Shown: positions 46,015-55,808, numbered from the stretch's first letter. The stretch: DNA of 64,000 nucleotides from Aureimonas mangrovi (GCF_014058705.1 NZ_CP059692.1:2857001-2921000); one strand, 5' to 3'. Numbers and translations are program-made. Notes: generated by a model not told the origin, from the sequence alone.

Positions 46015-48969
46015 ATGGGAGAGATGCTACGCCCTGCGCTCGTGCAGAAGCTGCGGCGGCGTGTCGAAGGAGACGTCCTGGCCGATCTCTTCTCGCGCGG
46101 GCGCTACGCGACGGACGCCTCCATCTACCAAATCATGCCGGCGGCCGTGGTCGTCGCGCGCGGCGCGGACGACGTGGCGGCCGCGCTGGACGCGGCGCGC
46201 GAGGAGCGCCTTCCGCTCACCATGCGCGGCGGCGGAACATCGCAATGCGGCCAGACGGTCAATTCGGGCATCGTCGTGGACACGTCGCGTCACATGAACC
46301 GGCTCCTCGAACTCGATGTCGAGGGGCGGCGCGCGCTGGTGGAGCCCGGCATCGTGCTCGACGACCTCAACCGCCTCCTCAAGCCGCATGGGCTCTGGTT
46401 CCCGGTGGACGTCTCCACCGCCTCACGGGCCACGATCGGCGGCATGGCCGGCAACAATTCCTGCGGCTCGCGTTCGCTGCGCTACGGCACGATGCGCGAC
46501 AACGTCTTCGCGATCGAGGCGATCCTTGCAGACGGCAGGGGCGCGCGCTTCGCCGAACTCGACCAGTCCGCATTGCGCGAGCCCCCTCAGGACCTCGTCG
46601 CGACGCTCCTGTCGCTCGGCCGGCGCGAGGCGGACGAGATCGTGGCGCGCTTTCCGTCCGTCCAGCGCCGCGTCGGTGGCTACAATCTCGACGCGGTCCT
46701 GCCGGATGCGGGGCCCGTGAATCTCGCGCATGTCCTCGTCGGGTCCGAGGGCACGCTCGGCGTCTCGACCGCCGTCGAAATCCGGCTGTGGCCCCTGCCC
46801 TCCTCCGACAAGGTGCTCGGGGCCTGCCACTTCCCGACCTTCCGCGCGGCGATGGAGGCGGCCCAGCATATCGTGCCGCTCGCGCCTACCTCGGTCGAGT
46901 TGGTCGACGCGACGATGATCGGCCTCGCCCGGCAGATCGAGATGTTCGTGCCGACGCTCGACGCGTTCGTGCGCGGCGATCCGGCTGCGATCTTGCTGGT
47001 CGAATTCGCCGATACGCCCGAGGAGAACGAGCGCTCGCTGGAGGCGCTCGGGGACCTGATGAGCGATCTCGGCTACGGGTTCGGCAGCGGCGGAGCGAAG
47101 GAGGGCGGCGTCGTCAACGTTCGCGAGACGAAGCTGCAAGCGGCGATCGCGGAGCTGCGCGCCTCCGGCCTCAATATCATGATGTCGATGAAGGAGGAGG
47201 GAAAGCCGGTCTCCTTCGTGGAAGACTGCGCCGTGCCGCTGGAGCATCTGGCCGACTACACCGACCGGCTGACCGCGATCTTCGAGCGCTACGGCACACG
47301 CGGCACCTGGTACGCGCACGCCTCCGTCGGCTGCCTCCACGTGCGCCCCGTCCTCAACGTCAAGCTGGAGAAGGACGTCGCCACCATGCGCGCCATCGCG
47401 GAGGAGGCCTTCGCCATGGTCCGCGAGTACAAGGGCTCGCATTCGGGCGAGCACGGCGACGGCATCGTGCGCTCCGAGTTCCACGAGGCGATGTTCGGTG
47501 CTCGGATCGCCGGCGCCTTCGGCGAGGTGAAGCAGGCTTTCGACCCGGCCGGCATCCTCAACCCCGGCAAGATCGTGGATGCGCCGAAGATGGACGACCG
47601 CCGGCTCATGCGATACCCGCCCGGCTATGGCGTGAAGCCCTTCGAGACGGCCTTCGACTGGTCGGCCTGGCCGGGCGCATCCGGCGGATTCCAGGGCGCC
47701 GTCGAGATGTGCAACAACAATGGCGCCTGCCGCAAATCGGCCGGCGCGGTGATGTGTCCGAGCTACCGTGTCACCCGGCAGGAGAAGGACGTCACGCGCG
47801 GACGCGCCAACACGCTGCGTCTTGCGATCTCCGGCCAGCTCGGCCCGGATGCCCTCCTTTCCGACGAGATGGCCGAGACGCTGAAGCTCTGCGTCTCCTG
47901 CAAGGCGTGCCGGCGCGAGTGCCCGACCGGCGTCGACATGGCGAAGATGAAGAGCGAGATCCTTCACCAACGCGGCAAGGCGAAGGGCTTCTCGGCCAAG
48001 GATCGGCTGATCGCCGAGCTGCCGCGCTACGCGTCGAAGGCCGCGAAAATCGGCGGCCTGCTCGCGCTGCGTGACAGGCTTCCCGGCGCCGCCGCCCTCT
48101 CGCAGAAGCTCTTCGGCTTCGCGGCTGAACGCTCGCTCCCCGCCTTCCGCAAAGACTGGTTCCGGGACGAGGAGGGCACGGTCCCGCCCCGCGCCAAGTT
48201 GGCCGACGACGCTCCGACCGGCGTCGTCCTCTTCGCCGATACGTTCGGGCGCTGGTTCGACCCGCAGACCTTGCGCGCGGCCGTGAAGGTGCTGGCCGCC
48301 GCGGGCTATTCGGTGGAAACGGCCAGCGCGCCGGCCGGCCCCAAGCGCCCCTTGTGCTGCGGGCGCACCTATCTCGCCTCCGGCATGGCCGATCGCGCTC
48401 GCGAGGAGGCCGCCCGCACGATCGAGGCGCTGCGCCCGCATCTGGAGGCCGGCAAGGTGGTGGTGGGGCTGGAGCCCTCCTGCATCCTCACCTTCCGCGA
48501 CGAGTTCCCCGCGCTCGTGCCGGGCGAGGACGCCCGCCGGCTCGCCGCGCGCTCCTTTCTGTTCGAGGAATTTCTCGCTGCCGAGGCCAAGGCCGGGCGC
48601 TTGTCGATCCCGTTCGACGAGGCGCCGCGCAAGGTCATGCTGCACGGCCACTGCCACCAGAAGGCTTTCGGTGCGATGCCGGCGGTGGAAGCCGCTTTGC
48701 GCCTCGTGCCGGGGCTCGACCTCACGGTGATCGAATCGTCCTGTTGCGGAATGGCGGGTGCTTTCGGCTACGATGCGGAGACGATCGACGTCTCGCGCGC
48801 GATGGGCGAGCTCTCTCTTCTGCCGGCCGTGCGCGCGGCGCCGGCCGACACGATCCTGGCGGCGGACGGCACGTCCTGCCGCCACCAGATCGCGGACGGA
48901 AGCGGGCGCGAAGCCCGGCACGTGGCGCAGATCCTCGCGGACGCGCTGAGGGAGGACGAGCCCGCATGA
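46015..48969 (+). CDS. FAD-linked 2-hydroxyacid dehydrogenase with Fe-S and CCG domains (GlcD-GlcF-like fusion)
   Basis: A 984-residue two-part oxidase. The N-terminal part (about 1-540) is a VAO-type FAD-binding dehydrogenase with RGGGTSQCGQTVNSGIVVD (about 76-94) and GSRSLRYGTMRDNV. The C-terminal part has cysteine clusters for Fe-S centres, CNNNGACRKSAGAVMCP near 564 and CVSCKACRRECP near 625, then two CCG domains (CCGRTYL near 780 and SCCGMAG near 908). This layout is that of D-lactate, D-2-hydroxyglutarate (YdiJ) and glycolate oxidases, which pass electrons to quinone. The exact hydroxyacid is unknown. The ATG at 46015 has GGGAGGA six bases upstream. It overlaps its GntR regulator by four bases. 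Confidence 0.9.
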   Translation: MGEMLRPALVQKLRRRVEGDVLADLFSRGRYATDASIYQIMPAAVVVARGADDVAAALDAAREERLPLTMRGGGTSQCGQTVNSGIVVDTSRHMNRLLELDVEGRRALVEPGIVLDDLNRLLKPHGLWFPVDVSTASRATIGGMAGNNSCGSRSLRYGTMRDNVFAIEAILADGRGARFAELDQSALREPPQDLVATLLSLGRREADEIVARFPSVQRRVGGYNLDAVLPDAGPVNLAHVLVGSEGTLGVSTAVEIRLWPLPSSDKVLGACHFPTFRAAMEAAQHIVPLAPTSVELVDATMIGLARQIEMFVPTLDAFVRGDPAAILLVEFADTPEENERSLEALGDLMSDLGYGFGSGGAKEGGVVNVRETKLQAAIAELRASGLNIMMSMKEEGKPVSFVEDCAVPLEHLADYTDRLTAIFERYGTRGTWYAHASVGCLHVRPVLNVKLEKDVATMRAIAEEAFAMVREYKGSHSGEHGDGIVRSEFHEAMFGARIAGAFGEVKQAFDPAGILNPGKIVDAPKMDDRRLMRYPPGYGVKPFETAFDWSAWPGASGGFQGAVEMCNNNGACRKSAGAVMCPSYRVTRQEKDVTRGRANTLRLAISGQLGPDALLSDEMAETLKLCVSCKACRRECPTGVDMAKMKSEILHQRGKAKGFSAKDRLIAELPRYASKAAKIGGLLALRDRLPGAAALSQKLFGFAAERSLPAFRKDWFRDEEGTVPPRAKLADDAPTGVVLFADTFGRWFDPQTLRAAVKVLAAAGYSVETASAPAGPKRPLCCGRTYLASGMADRAREEAARTIEALRPHLEAGKVVVGLEPSCILTFRDEFPALVPGEDARRLAARSFLFEEFLAAEAKAGRLSIPFDEAPRKVMLHGHCHQKAFGAMPAVEAALRLVPGLDLTVIESSCCGMAGAFGYDAETIDVSRAMGELSLLPAVRAAPADTILAADGTSCRHQIADGSGREARHVAQILADALREDEPA

Positions 48970-49631
48970 GCCTTGCAGAGCCGATCGGAAAGATCGCGCG
49001 CCCCGCGCTTTCGGTGGAGATCACCGATCGCCTGCGCGCGATGATCATGGAGGGCGAGCTCGCGGAGGGCGAGAAGGTGCCGGAGCGCCGGTTGACCGAG
49101 CTCTTCGCGGTCTCGCGCACGCCGCTGCGCGAGGCGATCAAGGTTCTCGCGCACGAGGGCTTCGTGACCCTCGTTCCCAATCGCGGCGCGGTGGTCGCGC
49201 CGCAGAGCCTGCGCGAGGTCGAGGAGCTGATGCCGATCGTCGCCGCGCTCGAGGGCGCGGCGGGGGAACTCGCCGCCGAGGCCGCGAGCGCGTCCGAAAT
49301 CGAGGCGATCGGCGAAATGACGCGCGCGCTGCGCACAGCCTTCGAGGCGGGCGACCGGCCGGCCTATTTCGACCTCAACCAGCGCATCCACGCCGCCATC
49401 ATCGCCGCGGCGCGCAACCCGACGCTCGCGCGCACGCACGCAACGCTCGCCCAGCGCGTCTACCGCGCGCGCTATCAGGCGAACCTTTCATCCGAGCGGT
49501 GGCGCGAGGCGACCGAAGAACACGAAGCCATCGCCGTCTCCCTCGCTTCGCGAGATGCGGCCCGGCTCGGCGCGGCGCTGCGCGCGCACCTGACGCACAA
49601 GCTGCGCTCGCTGCGCGTGGTGCTCGGCTGA
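48966..49631 (+). CDS. GntR-family (FCD) transcriptional regulator
   Basis: A 221-residue regulator with an N-terminal winged helix (RRLTELFAVSRTPLREAIKV, then HEGFVTLVPNRGAVV) and an FCD domain (EEHEAIAVSLASRD at the end). The ATG overlaps the dehydrogenase stop (ATGA), so both are made from one message. It probably controls the divergent promoter with the 16-bp palindrome. The effector may be a hydroxyacid, as for LldR- or GlcC-type proteins; this is inferred. Confidence 0.88.
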   Translation: MSLAEPIGKIARPALSVEITDRLRAMIMEGELAEGEKVPERRLTELFAVSRTPLREAIKVLAHEGFVTLVPNRGAVVAPQSLREVEELMPIVAALEGAAGELAAEAASASEIEAIGEMTRALRTAFEAGDRPAYFDLNQRIHAAIIAAARNPTLARTHATLAQRVYRARYQANLSSERWREATEEHEAIAVSLASRDAARLGAALRAHLTHKLRSLRVVLG

Positions 49632-49635
49632 AAGG

Positions 49636-50421
49636 TCAGGCACCGCTCCAGCGGGGACTGCGCTTGGCGAGGAAGGCGGCGACGCCCTCGCGGAAATCGG
49701 CGCTGCCGTAGACGCGCGAGACGATGTCCTCGTCGGGCGGCGCGGCGGATCGCAGCCGGCGGAAGGTTTCGCGTGTGGCCGCGACGGTGAGCGGCGCGGC
49801 ATCGCGCAGCCGCCCGACGCATTTCTCCAGTTCGCCCTCCAGCTCCTCCGGCAAAACGCACGCGAAGGCGAAGCCGAGGCGGTGAGCCGCCTCCCCGTCG
49901 ATCATCTGCGACAGGATCAAAAGCGCCTTTGCCGGCCCTTCGCCGAGCGCGCGCACCAGCCGGGCGACGTTGCCGGCCGACAGGCAGTTGCCCACCGTGC
50001 GCGCGATCGGCACGCCGAAGCGGGCGCGCGGCGTCACGAGACGCAGATCGCAGGCCGCCGCGATAGCGAGGCCGCCCCCCACCGCCGCGCCGTCGATCAC
50101 CGCGAGCGTCGGCGCCGGCAGCGCCTCGATGCGCGCCAGCGCCTCGTCGATCCGCCGCTCGTAGGCGACGCCATCGCTGCCGTCCGAGAAGGCGGTGAAC
50201 TCGGAGATGTCGGTTCCCGCGACGAAGGCGCCGCCCGCCCCGCGCAGGACGATGGCCGAGAGATCGCGACGGCCGCCAAGCTCTTCGCAGATCTCGGCCA
50301 GCCGCCCGTACATGGCGAAGGTCATGGCGTTGCGCGCCGCCGGCCGGTCGAAGACGATCGTGGCGACGCCGTCCTCGACGCGAAGCTGGACATCGCCCGC
50401 CGGGCTCCCCGCGTCAGGCAT
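49636..50421 (-). CDS. Crotonase-fold enoyl-CoA hydratase/isomerase family protein
   Basis: A 261-residue crotonase-superfamily protein. The oxyanion-hole regions are present (GAGGAFVAGTDISEF and DGAAVGGGLAIAAACDLRL). The two catalytic glutamates of classical enoyl-CoA hydratase are not found in their usual places: GGGCEL is GGGLAI, and the second site reads FGVPIARTVGN. It may thus be an isomerase, thioesterase or other CoA-ester enzyme, not a hydratase. It overlaps the CoA-transferase gene by eight bases and ends four bases from the convergent regulator. Confidence 0.85.
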   Translation of the reverse strand: MPDAGSPAGDVQLRVEDGVATIVFDRPAARNAMTFAMYGRLAEICEELGGRRDLSAIVLRGAGGAFVAGTDISEFTAFSDGSDGVAYERRIDEALARIEALPAPTLAVIDGAAVGGGLAIAAACDLRLVTPRARFGVPIARTVGNCLSAGNVARLVRALGEGPAKALLILSQMIDGEAAHRLGFAFACVLPEELEGELEKCVGRLRDAAPLTVAATRETFRRLRSAAPPDEDIVSRVYGSADFREGVAAFLAKRSPRWSGA

Positions 50422-51601
50422 CTTCGGACGCCCCCTGCCGAGCGAGGCCGATCTCGGCGAGGATTTCCTCGCGGTGCTCGTCGAGAAGCGGCGGGTGGCG
50501 GCGCACCTCCTGCGGCGTGCCCATGAGCTTCACCGGGAAGCCGATATTGTTGACGCGCCCCTCCACCGGATGGTCGATCGGCATCACCATGCCCCGCGCC
50601 TGCGCATGCTCATTGCCGAGCGCCTCGGCGTAATCGAGGATCGGGCCGGCCGGAATGCCGGCCGCCAGCAGCGTCTCCACCCACTCCTCGCGCGTGCGGG
50701 TGCGGAAGCTCTTTTCGAGTTCCACGATCAGCGCCTCGCGATGTTCCAGGCGCTTGGCGTTGGTCACGTAGTCGGGGTGGTCGACGAGGTCCGGCCGTTC
50801 CAGAAGCGCGCAGAGCTTGCCGAAGGCGCGGTCGTTGTTGGCGCCGAAGACGAAATGCCCGTCGCTCGCCTGCACCGCCTGATAGGGCGCCGCCATGCGG
50901 TTGCCTGTGCCGATGCGGCCCGGAATACGGCCCGTGCCCCAGTAGTCGCAGATGTCCCACACGGCGAAGGAGAGGCCCGCCTCGTAAAGCGAGGCGTCGA
51001 TATACTGACCCTCGCCGCTCTTCTCGCGCCCGATATAGGCCGAAAGGACGGCGTAGACGGTGAAGAGCGAGCAGCCGATATCGGCGACGGGCGCGCCGGC
51101 CTTCGTCGGCGGGCTGTCCGGATGGCCGGTGATCGACATGACGCCGCAGGCGGCCTGCGCCATCAGGTCGAAGCCCGGCCGCTCCCACCACGGGCCGCTC
51201 TGCCCGAAGCCGGAGATGCTGGCGTAGATGATCTTCGGGTTGATCTTCGAGACGACGTCGTAGCCGACGCCGAGGCGCGACAGCGCGCCCGGCCGGTAGT
51301 TCTCGATCACGACGTCGGCCGTCTCGACGAGCTTGAGATAGGTCTCGCGCCCCTCCTCCGACTTCAGGTCGATGACGATCGAGCGCTTGTTGCGGTTCAT
51401 GGCGATGAAGCCGAGGCTGTCGTCGCCCTTCATCTTGAAGCCCATGGAGGAGCGCGTCTGATCTCCCGTCGGCGGCTCCACCTTGATGACGTCGGCGCCG
51501 AGGTCCCCGAGCAGCATGCAGGCGAAGGGGCCGGCCATCACCTGGCTGACATCGATGACGCGGATGCCCTCGAGCGGCAGTTTCCTTGCGGGTTCGGTCA
51601 A
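50414..51601 (-). CDS. Class III (CaiB/BaiF family) CoA-transferase
   Basis: A 395-residue CoA-transferase with the family start GIRVIDVSQVMAGPFACMLL, the GLGADVIKVEPPTGDQTR-type CoA site and RNKRSIVIDLKSEEGR. Family III enzymes move CoA between carboxylic acids through an aspartyl anhydride. In the active-site segment GQYIDASLYEAG the usual Asp is a Glu, as in some members. The start is TTG at 51601 with AAGGAGA before it. With the crotonase and a TRAP importer it should activate an imported carboxylic acid; which one is unknown. Confidence 0.9.
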   Translation of the reverse strand: MTEPARKLPLEGIRVIDVSQVMAGPFACMLLGDLGADVIKVEPPTGDQTRSSMGFKMKGDDSLGFIAMNRNKRSIVIDLKSEEGRETYLKLVETADVVIENYRPGALSRLGVGYDVVSKINPKIIYASISGFGQSGPWWERPGFDLMAQAACGVMSITGHPDSPPTKAGAPVADIGCSLFTVYAVLSAYIGREKSGEGQYIDASLYEAGLSFAVWDICDYWGTGRIPGRIGTGNRMAAPYQAVQASDGHFVFGANNDRAFGKLCALLERPDLVDHPDYVTNAKRLEHREALIVELEKSFRTRTREEWVETLLAAGIPAGPILDYAEALGNEHAQARGMVMPIDHPVEGRVNNIGFPVKLMGTPQEVRRHPPLLDEHREEILAEIGLARQGASEDA

Positions 51602-51656
51602 GTCGGTCTCCTTGGCATGCGAAGAAGGATCGCCCGGCGCGAGGCCGGGCGAGAGG

Positions 51657-52940
51657 TCATCCGTAGATGAGGTTGACGAGGGCCAGCGAGATGCCGGGCA
51701 GGTAGGTGCACACGATCAGAAGCACGAGCAGCGCCAGGATGAAGGGCACATTGACCTTCGTTGTCTCCCAGATGTCGGACTTGGCGATCGAGCAGGCCGC
51801 GATGAGCACCGAGGCGACGGGCGGCGTCTGCTGGCCGATGGCGAGGTTGAGCGTCACGATCAGCCCGAAATGGACCGGATCGATCCCCGCCGCGAGCACC
51901 ATCGGCATCACGATCGGCACGACGAGAATGATCGCGGCCGCCGAGTGCAGGAACATGCCGAGCACCAGGAAGGCGACGTTCAGGAGAAGCAAGATGAGAT
52001 ACTTGTTCTCCGTCAAGTTGCTGATCGCCATCGCCAGGCGCTGCGGCACCTGCGCTTCGGTGAGAAAGCCTCCGATCAGGTAGGACGCGGCGACGAGCAG
52101 CATCACCACCGCCGTCTGCAACCCGCTGTCGACCAGCGCCTTGTAGAGCGCGCGGATGTCGAACTCCCGATAGATCACGATCGAGATGAACAGCGCCGCA
52201 AGCACCGCGAGGCCCGCGCCCTCGGTGGCCGTGACGATGCCGCCGAAGATACCGCCGAGGATGATCACCGGCAGCATCAGCGCCCAGCCCGCCTCCTTGA
52301 AGCGCAGCCAGACATTGGAGAGCTGGAAGCGCTCTTCCACCGGGAAGTTATAGCGCCGCGCCTGCACGTAGGCGGCCACCGCCAGGCAGATGGCGCCGAC
52401 GATGCCCGGTCCGAAGCCGGCCACGAACATCTTCACCACCGACTGCTGCGCCATGACCGCATAGAGGATCATCGGGATCGACGGCGGCAGGATGATCGCC
52501 AGCGAGGAGGCCGACGAGCAGATCGCCGCCGCGAACTCCTTCGAATAGCCCTTGCGCCGCATTGCCGGAATGAGGATCGAGCCGAGGGCGGCGACGCCCG
52601 CGACCGCCGAGCCGGAGATCTCGGCGAAAAACATCGAGGCGCCGATTGTCACGAAGGACAGGCCGCCGCGCACGAAACCCACGAGCGAGGACGCGAAGGC
52701 GATCAGCCGCCGCGAGATCGACGAGGCGTTCATGATCGAGCCTGCGAGGACGAAGAGCGGGATCGCCAGAAGCGGGAAGCTCGACGCGCCGTCGAACATG
52801 GTCAGCGCCATGTTCGGCAGCATTTCCGCGCCCTGCACGAGGACGATCGCCACGATCGCCACGATGCCGAGCGCCACCGCGATGGGAACGTTGAGAAGCG
52901 CCAGGGCGAACATCCCGGCGAGCATGTAGCCGATGGTCAT
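51657..52940 (-). CDS. TRAP transporter large permease (DctM-like)
   Basis: A 427-residue membrane protein of the TRAP large-subunit family with about 12 hydrophobic segments. It shows FPLLAIPLFVLAGSIMN, ISGSAVAGVAALGSILIPAM and LAIILPPSIPMILYAV, all typical. The ATG at 52940 overlaps the DctQ-like stop (ATGA). It forms the sodium-coupled importer with the small subunit and the binding protein upstream. Confidence 0.92.
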   Translation of the reverse strand: MTIGYMLAGMFALALLNVPIAVALGIVAIVAIVLVQGAEMLPNMALTMFDGASSFPLLAIPLFVLAGSIMNASSISRRLIAFASSLVGFVRGGLSFVTIGASMFFAEISGSAVAGVAALGSILIPAMRRKGYSKEFAAAICSSASSLAIILPPSIPMILYAVMAQQSVVKMFVAGFGPGIVGAICLAVAAYVQARRYNFPVEERFQLSNVWLRFKEAGWALMLPVIILGGIFGGIVTATEGAGLAVLAALFISIVIYREFDIRALYKALVDSGLQTAVVMLLVAASYLIGGFLTEAQVPQRLAMAISNLTENKYLILLLLNVAFLVLGMFLHSAAAIILVVPIVMPMVLAAGIDPVHFGLIVTLNLAIGQQTPPVASVLIAACSIAKSDIWETTKVNVPFILALLVLLIVCTYLPGISLALVNLIYG

Positions 52941-53545
52941 ACCGCGCCCCTCCCCGTCTCGCGGGCGGCATTGCGCGGCTCTCCTGTGGCCGGCGCGTGG
53001 CCGTCCTCCAGCGGTGTGTTGGAAAGATCGCCGAGCGCTTCCTTGAGCTCGTGGTCGACGAAGCCTTCGCTGCGCGCGTCGGCAAGGATTTCCGGCAGGC
53101 GCAGGGCCTCGGCAACGATGAACATGGCCGCGCCGAGCGGGATGATCGCCTGCGTGATCTGCACCGAGATGCTCGGCAGCGAGGTCATCGTCATGCCCTC
53201 GAGGATCACCAGCACTTCCCACCCCGCGTAGGCGAGCAGGATGAAGAAGGCGAAGACGCACAGTTCGGAAAAGATGACCGTCGGCACCCGGAAGCGGGGC
53301 GGCATGGCGTTCACGATGCCCGGAAAGCCGATATGGGCCCCCTTGGCCGCCGCCAGCGCGCTGCCGAAATAGGTCATCCAGACGAGCCCGACCGAGGCGA
53401 CCTCGTCGTACCAGGTGAGCGAGGCGCCCGTGTAGCGAAACACGATCGCGAGGACGATGAGGATCGTCAGGGCCGCGACGATCGTCGCGGTGGCGATCTC
53501 AAGGAAGGTGGTGAAGCCCCACCTCACTTGCCGAAGCGTTTCCAT
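52937..53545 (-). CDS. TRAP transporter small permease (DctQ-like)
   Basis: A 202-residue protein with four hydrophobic helices, VFRYTGASLTWYDEVASVGLVW being the family signature region in abbreviated view (RYTG then WYDEVA). The C-terminal tail after about residue 160 is hydrophilic and longer than usual. It overlaps the large subunit and starts 77 bases after the binding-protein stop. Confidence 0.88.
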   Translation of the reverse strand: METLRQVRWGFTTFLEIATATIVAALTILIVLAIVFRYTGASLTWYDEVASVGLVWMTYFGSALAAAKGAHIGFPGIVNAMPPRFRVPTVIFSELCVFAFFILLAYAGWEVLVILEGMTMTSLPSISVQITQAIIPLGAAMFIVAEALRLPEILADARSEGFVDHELKEALGDLSNTPLEDGHAPATGEPRNAARETGRGAV

Positions 53546-53622
53546 GAAGGTCTCCCGGAAGGTCGAGGGTCCGAACAGGGGGCGGGACCGAAGCCCACTG
53601 CCGCCCCCGCTCTCGGCTTTCG

Positions 53623-54600
53623 TCAGTCGGCCCGCAGGGCGCGGATCTGCTCGATCATCTCGCCGCCGCCGTCCACGGCATCGGCGAAGGCGGCATAGAC
53701 GGGCTCGCTCGCCGCGACGAAGGCCTCCTGATCGACCTCGTTGATCTCCATCCCGGCTTCCGTCAGGCGCGCCAGAAGTTCTTCGTCGAGCCTCGCGGCG
53801 GTCTCGGCCACGAAGTCCTGCGTCTCCACGGCCGTGTCGCGCAGGATCTCCTGCACCTGCGGGTCGAGCCTGTCGAAGGAACGGCCGGCCGTCACATAGG
53901 CGGGCGTGAAGACGTGGTTGGACTTCGAGAGGTAGCGCTGCACCTCGTAGAGCCGCGAGGGATAGATCTGCGCGTAGGGGTTCTCCTGTCCGTCCATCAC
54001 GCCCGTCTGCAGCGCTACGAAAACCTCGGAAAGCGCCATCGGACTCGGGTTGGCGCCGTAGGCCTCGAACATGCGCATGCGCCACTCACCGCTCGGGGTG
54101 CGCAGCTTGATGCCGCCCAGATCCTGAGGCTGCACGATCGGCCGGCGGTTGTTGGTGATCTGCCGGAAACCGTTCTCCCAGACGGCGAGGACGTTGAACC
54201 CTGCCTCGGCGGCGGCCGGTGCCATCTGCGGCATCACGACCTCGTCGCGGATGCGAGCCATGTGCTCGCGATCGCTGACGAGGTAGGGCATGTCGAACAG
54301 ACCGAAGATCGGCACGGTGGACGACATGATCGAGGACGGCAGCGCCAGTTCCACGGTGCCCAGGCGCAGCTTGCGCATGAGTGTCTCGTCGTTGCCGAGC
54401 TGGCTCGAGCCGTAGACGCTGACGCGCGCCATGTCGCCGAGCTTCTCGTTCGCCCGGCGCGCGAATTCCTCCGTGCTGAGCGCCATCAGCGAGCCCGGCT
54501 CGCCGACATGGCCGAAGCGGATTTCCGTCTGCGCCTGCGCGGCCGACGCCCAGCCGAGCGCCGCCAGCATGGCCGCGGCCACGCATGTCCTGATACCCAT
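53623..54600 (-). CDS. TRAP transporter substrate-binding protein (DctP-like)
   Basis: A 325-residue periplasmic binding protein with a Sec signal peptide ending near ASAAQAQ. Mature blocks typical of DctP include IRFGHVGEPGSLM, GGIKLRTPSGEW with the carboxylate-binding Arg, and ALQTGVMDGQENPY. The ligand is most likely an organic acid. The ATG at 54600 has a strong GGGAGGAAG before it. It is the first gene of the operon of TRAP subunits, CoA-transferase and crotonase, and it is divergent from a GntR regulator. Confidence 0.92.
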   Translation of the reverse strand: MGIRTCVAAAMLAALGWASAAQAQTEIRFGHVGEPGSLMALSTEEFARRANEKLGDMARVSVYGSSQLGNDETLMRKLRLGTVELALPSSIMSSTVPIFGLFDMPYLVSDREHMARIRDEVVMPQMAPAAAEAGFNVLAVWENGFRQITNNRRPIVQPQDLGGIKLRTPSGEWRMRMFEAYGANPSPMALSEVFVALQTGVMDGQENPYAQIYPSRLYEVQRYLSKSNHVFTPAYVTAGRSFDRLDPQVQEILRDTAVETQDFVAETAARLDEELLARLTEAGMEINEVDQEAFVAASEPVYAAFADAVDGGGEMIEQIRALRAD

Positions 54601-54715
54601 GACTTCCTCCCAAACTGTCGGGCGTCGCTCGCCCGGCCTCCCGTCGCAGACGCTCTCCCGTGCGCCTGATCCTCCTGCGCCTCGCCGGCTCTCCACCTCG
54701 CTCCGCGCATATCGC

Positions 54716-54731
54716 ATACTGTATAAAGTAT
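54716..54731. promoter_or_regulatory. Inverted repeat in the divergent TRAP/GntR promoter
   Basis: ATACT (54716-54720) and AGTAT (54727-54731) flank GTATAA. The site is 115 bases before the binding-protein start and 155 before the regulator, in the only A/T-rich part of this gap. It is a candidate operator for the adjacent FCD regulator. Confidence 0.45.
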
Positions 54732-54886
54732 TAGGCGGCGACTTGGAACGCTTGTCAAGCGGCGCCCGACAGTGCAGGCGGATGAGGCGAGATCCCCGCT
54801 CGGGGGCTTGCCGAGCCTTACCGTCCAAGGCATCTGAGCGGAATCAAGGACGACGGCGGCGCTGCCGCCTCACAGGAGGGCACTTC

Positions 54887-55555
54887 GTGTCCCAGGCCAT
54901 CCAGAGACAGTACCTGCACGACGAGGCGGCCTCGCGGCTTCGCCGGATGATCTCCTCGGGCGAGCTGAAGCCGGGCGATCGTGTGAACGAGAGCGACCTC
55001 GCAGAAGCGTTCGGCATCTCGCGCACGCCCATGCGCGAGGCGATCAAGATGCTGGCGGCCGAAGACCTCCTCGAGATCCTGCCGAACTACGGGCCGCGCG
55101 TGCGCCTCATCAGCGCGCGCGAGCTGACGGACATGCTGGAAGTCATCGCGGTCCTCGAGGCGACGGCGGGCGAACAAGCCTGCCGGCTCATCACCGACGA
55201 AGCCGTCGCCGCCATTGAGGCGGTGCACCGCGCGATGGTTGCGGACTGGAAGGCCGGCAACGCCTCCGGCTATTTCGAGAAGAACCGGCGCATACACGAT
55301 TCGATCATCGAAGCGAGCGGCAACGAAACGCTGGCGCGGCTCTATCGATCGCTCTCCGGCCGCATCCAGGTCGCGCGCTACTCGGCGAATAAGACCACCG
55401 AACAGTGGGAGAAGGCCGTCGGTGAGCACGAGGCCATGATCGAGTGCCTGCGCGCACGCGACGGCGACCGGCTCTTTACGGTCCTGCGCGGCCATATCCG
55501 CAGCCAGGAGGGCGTCATCGCGGCCGCCTACGGCGCCGGGCGCGCACCGAACTGA
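54887..55555 (+). CDS. GntR-family (FCD) transcriptional regulator
   Basis: A 222-residue regulator. The winged helix shows ESDLAEAFGISRTPMREAIK and AAEDLLEILPNYGPRVRLIS; the FCD domain ends with GEHEAMIECLRARD. The start is GTG at 54887 with AGGAGGG six bases upstream. It is divergent from the TRAP/CoA-transferase operon and is most likely its repressor, with the imported acid or its CoA ester as signal. Confidence 0.88.
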   Translation: MSQAIQRQYLHDEAASRLRRMISSGELKPGDRVNESDLAEAFGISRTPMREAIKMLAAEDLLEILPNYGPRVRLISARELTDMLEVIAVLEATAGEQACRLITDEAVAAIEAVHRAMVADWKAGNASGYFEKNRRIHDSIIEASGNETLARLYRSLSGRIQVARYSANKTTEQWEKAVGEHEAMIECLRARDGDRLFTVLRGHIRSQEGVIAAAYGAGRAPN

Positions 55556-55808
55556 TCCGCCGCCCCTCGATAGGAGGTCCACGGCGTATGAAGGGGTCGC
55601 GATAAGCCGCGAGGGGACGCCGCCACCGATGCGCGAGGCGTCGGCGGCCGCCGCCCACGCGTTCCATATCCGGCGGCAACGGCTTAGCGAGCGACCATGC
55701 GATCCGCCGCGTTCTCGCCGATGAACGCATCCTCAACCTCTTCGAGGGCGCAGGCGAGGTCCAGATTCAGCATGGACCGCCGCCTGCTCGAGGCTGCGGG
55801 AGCAGCCG

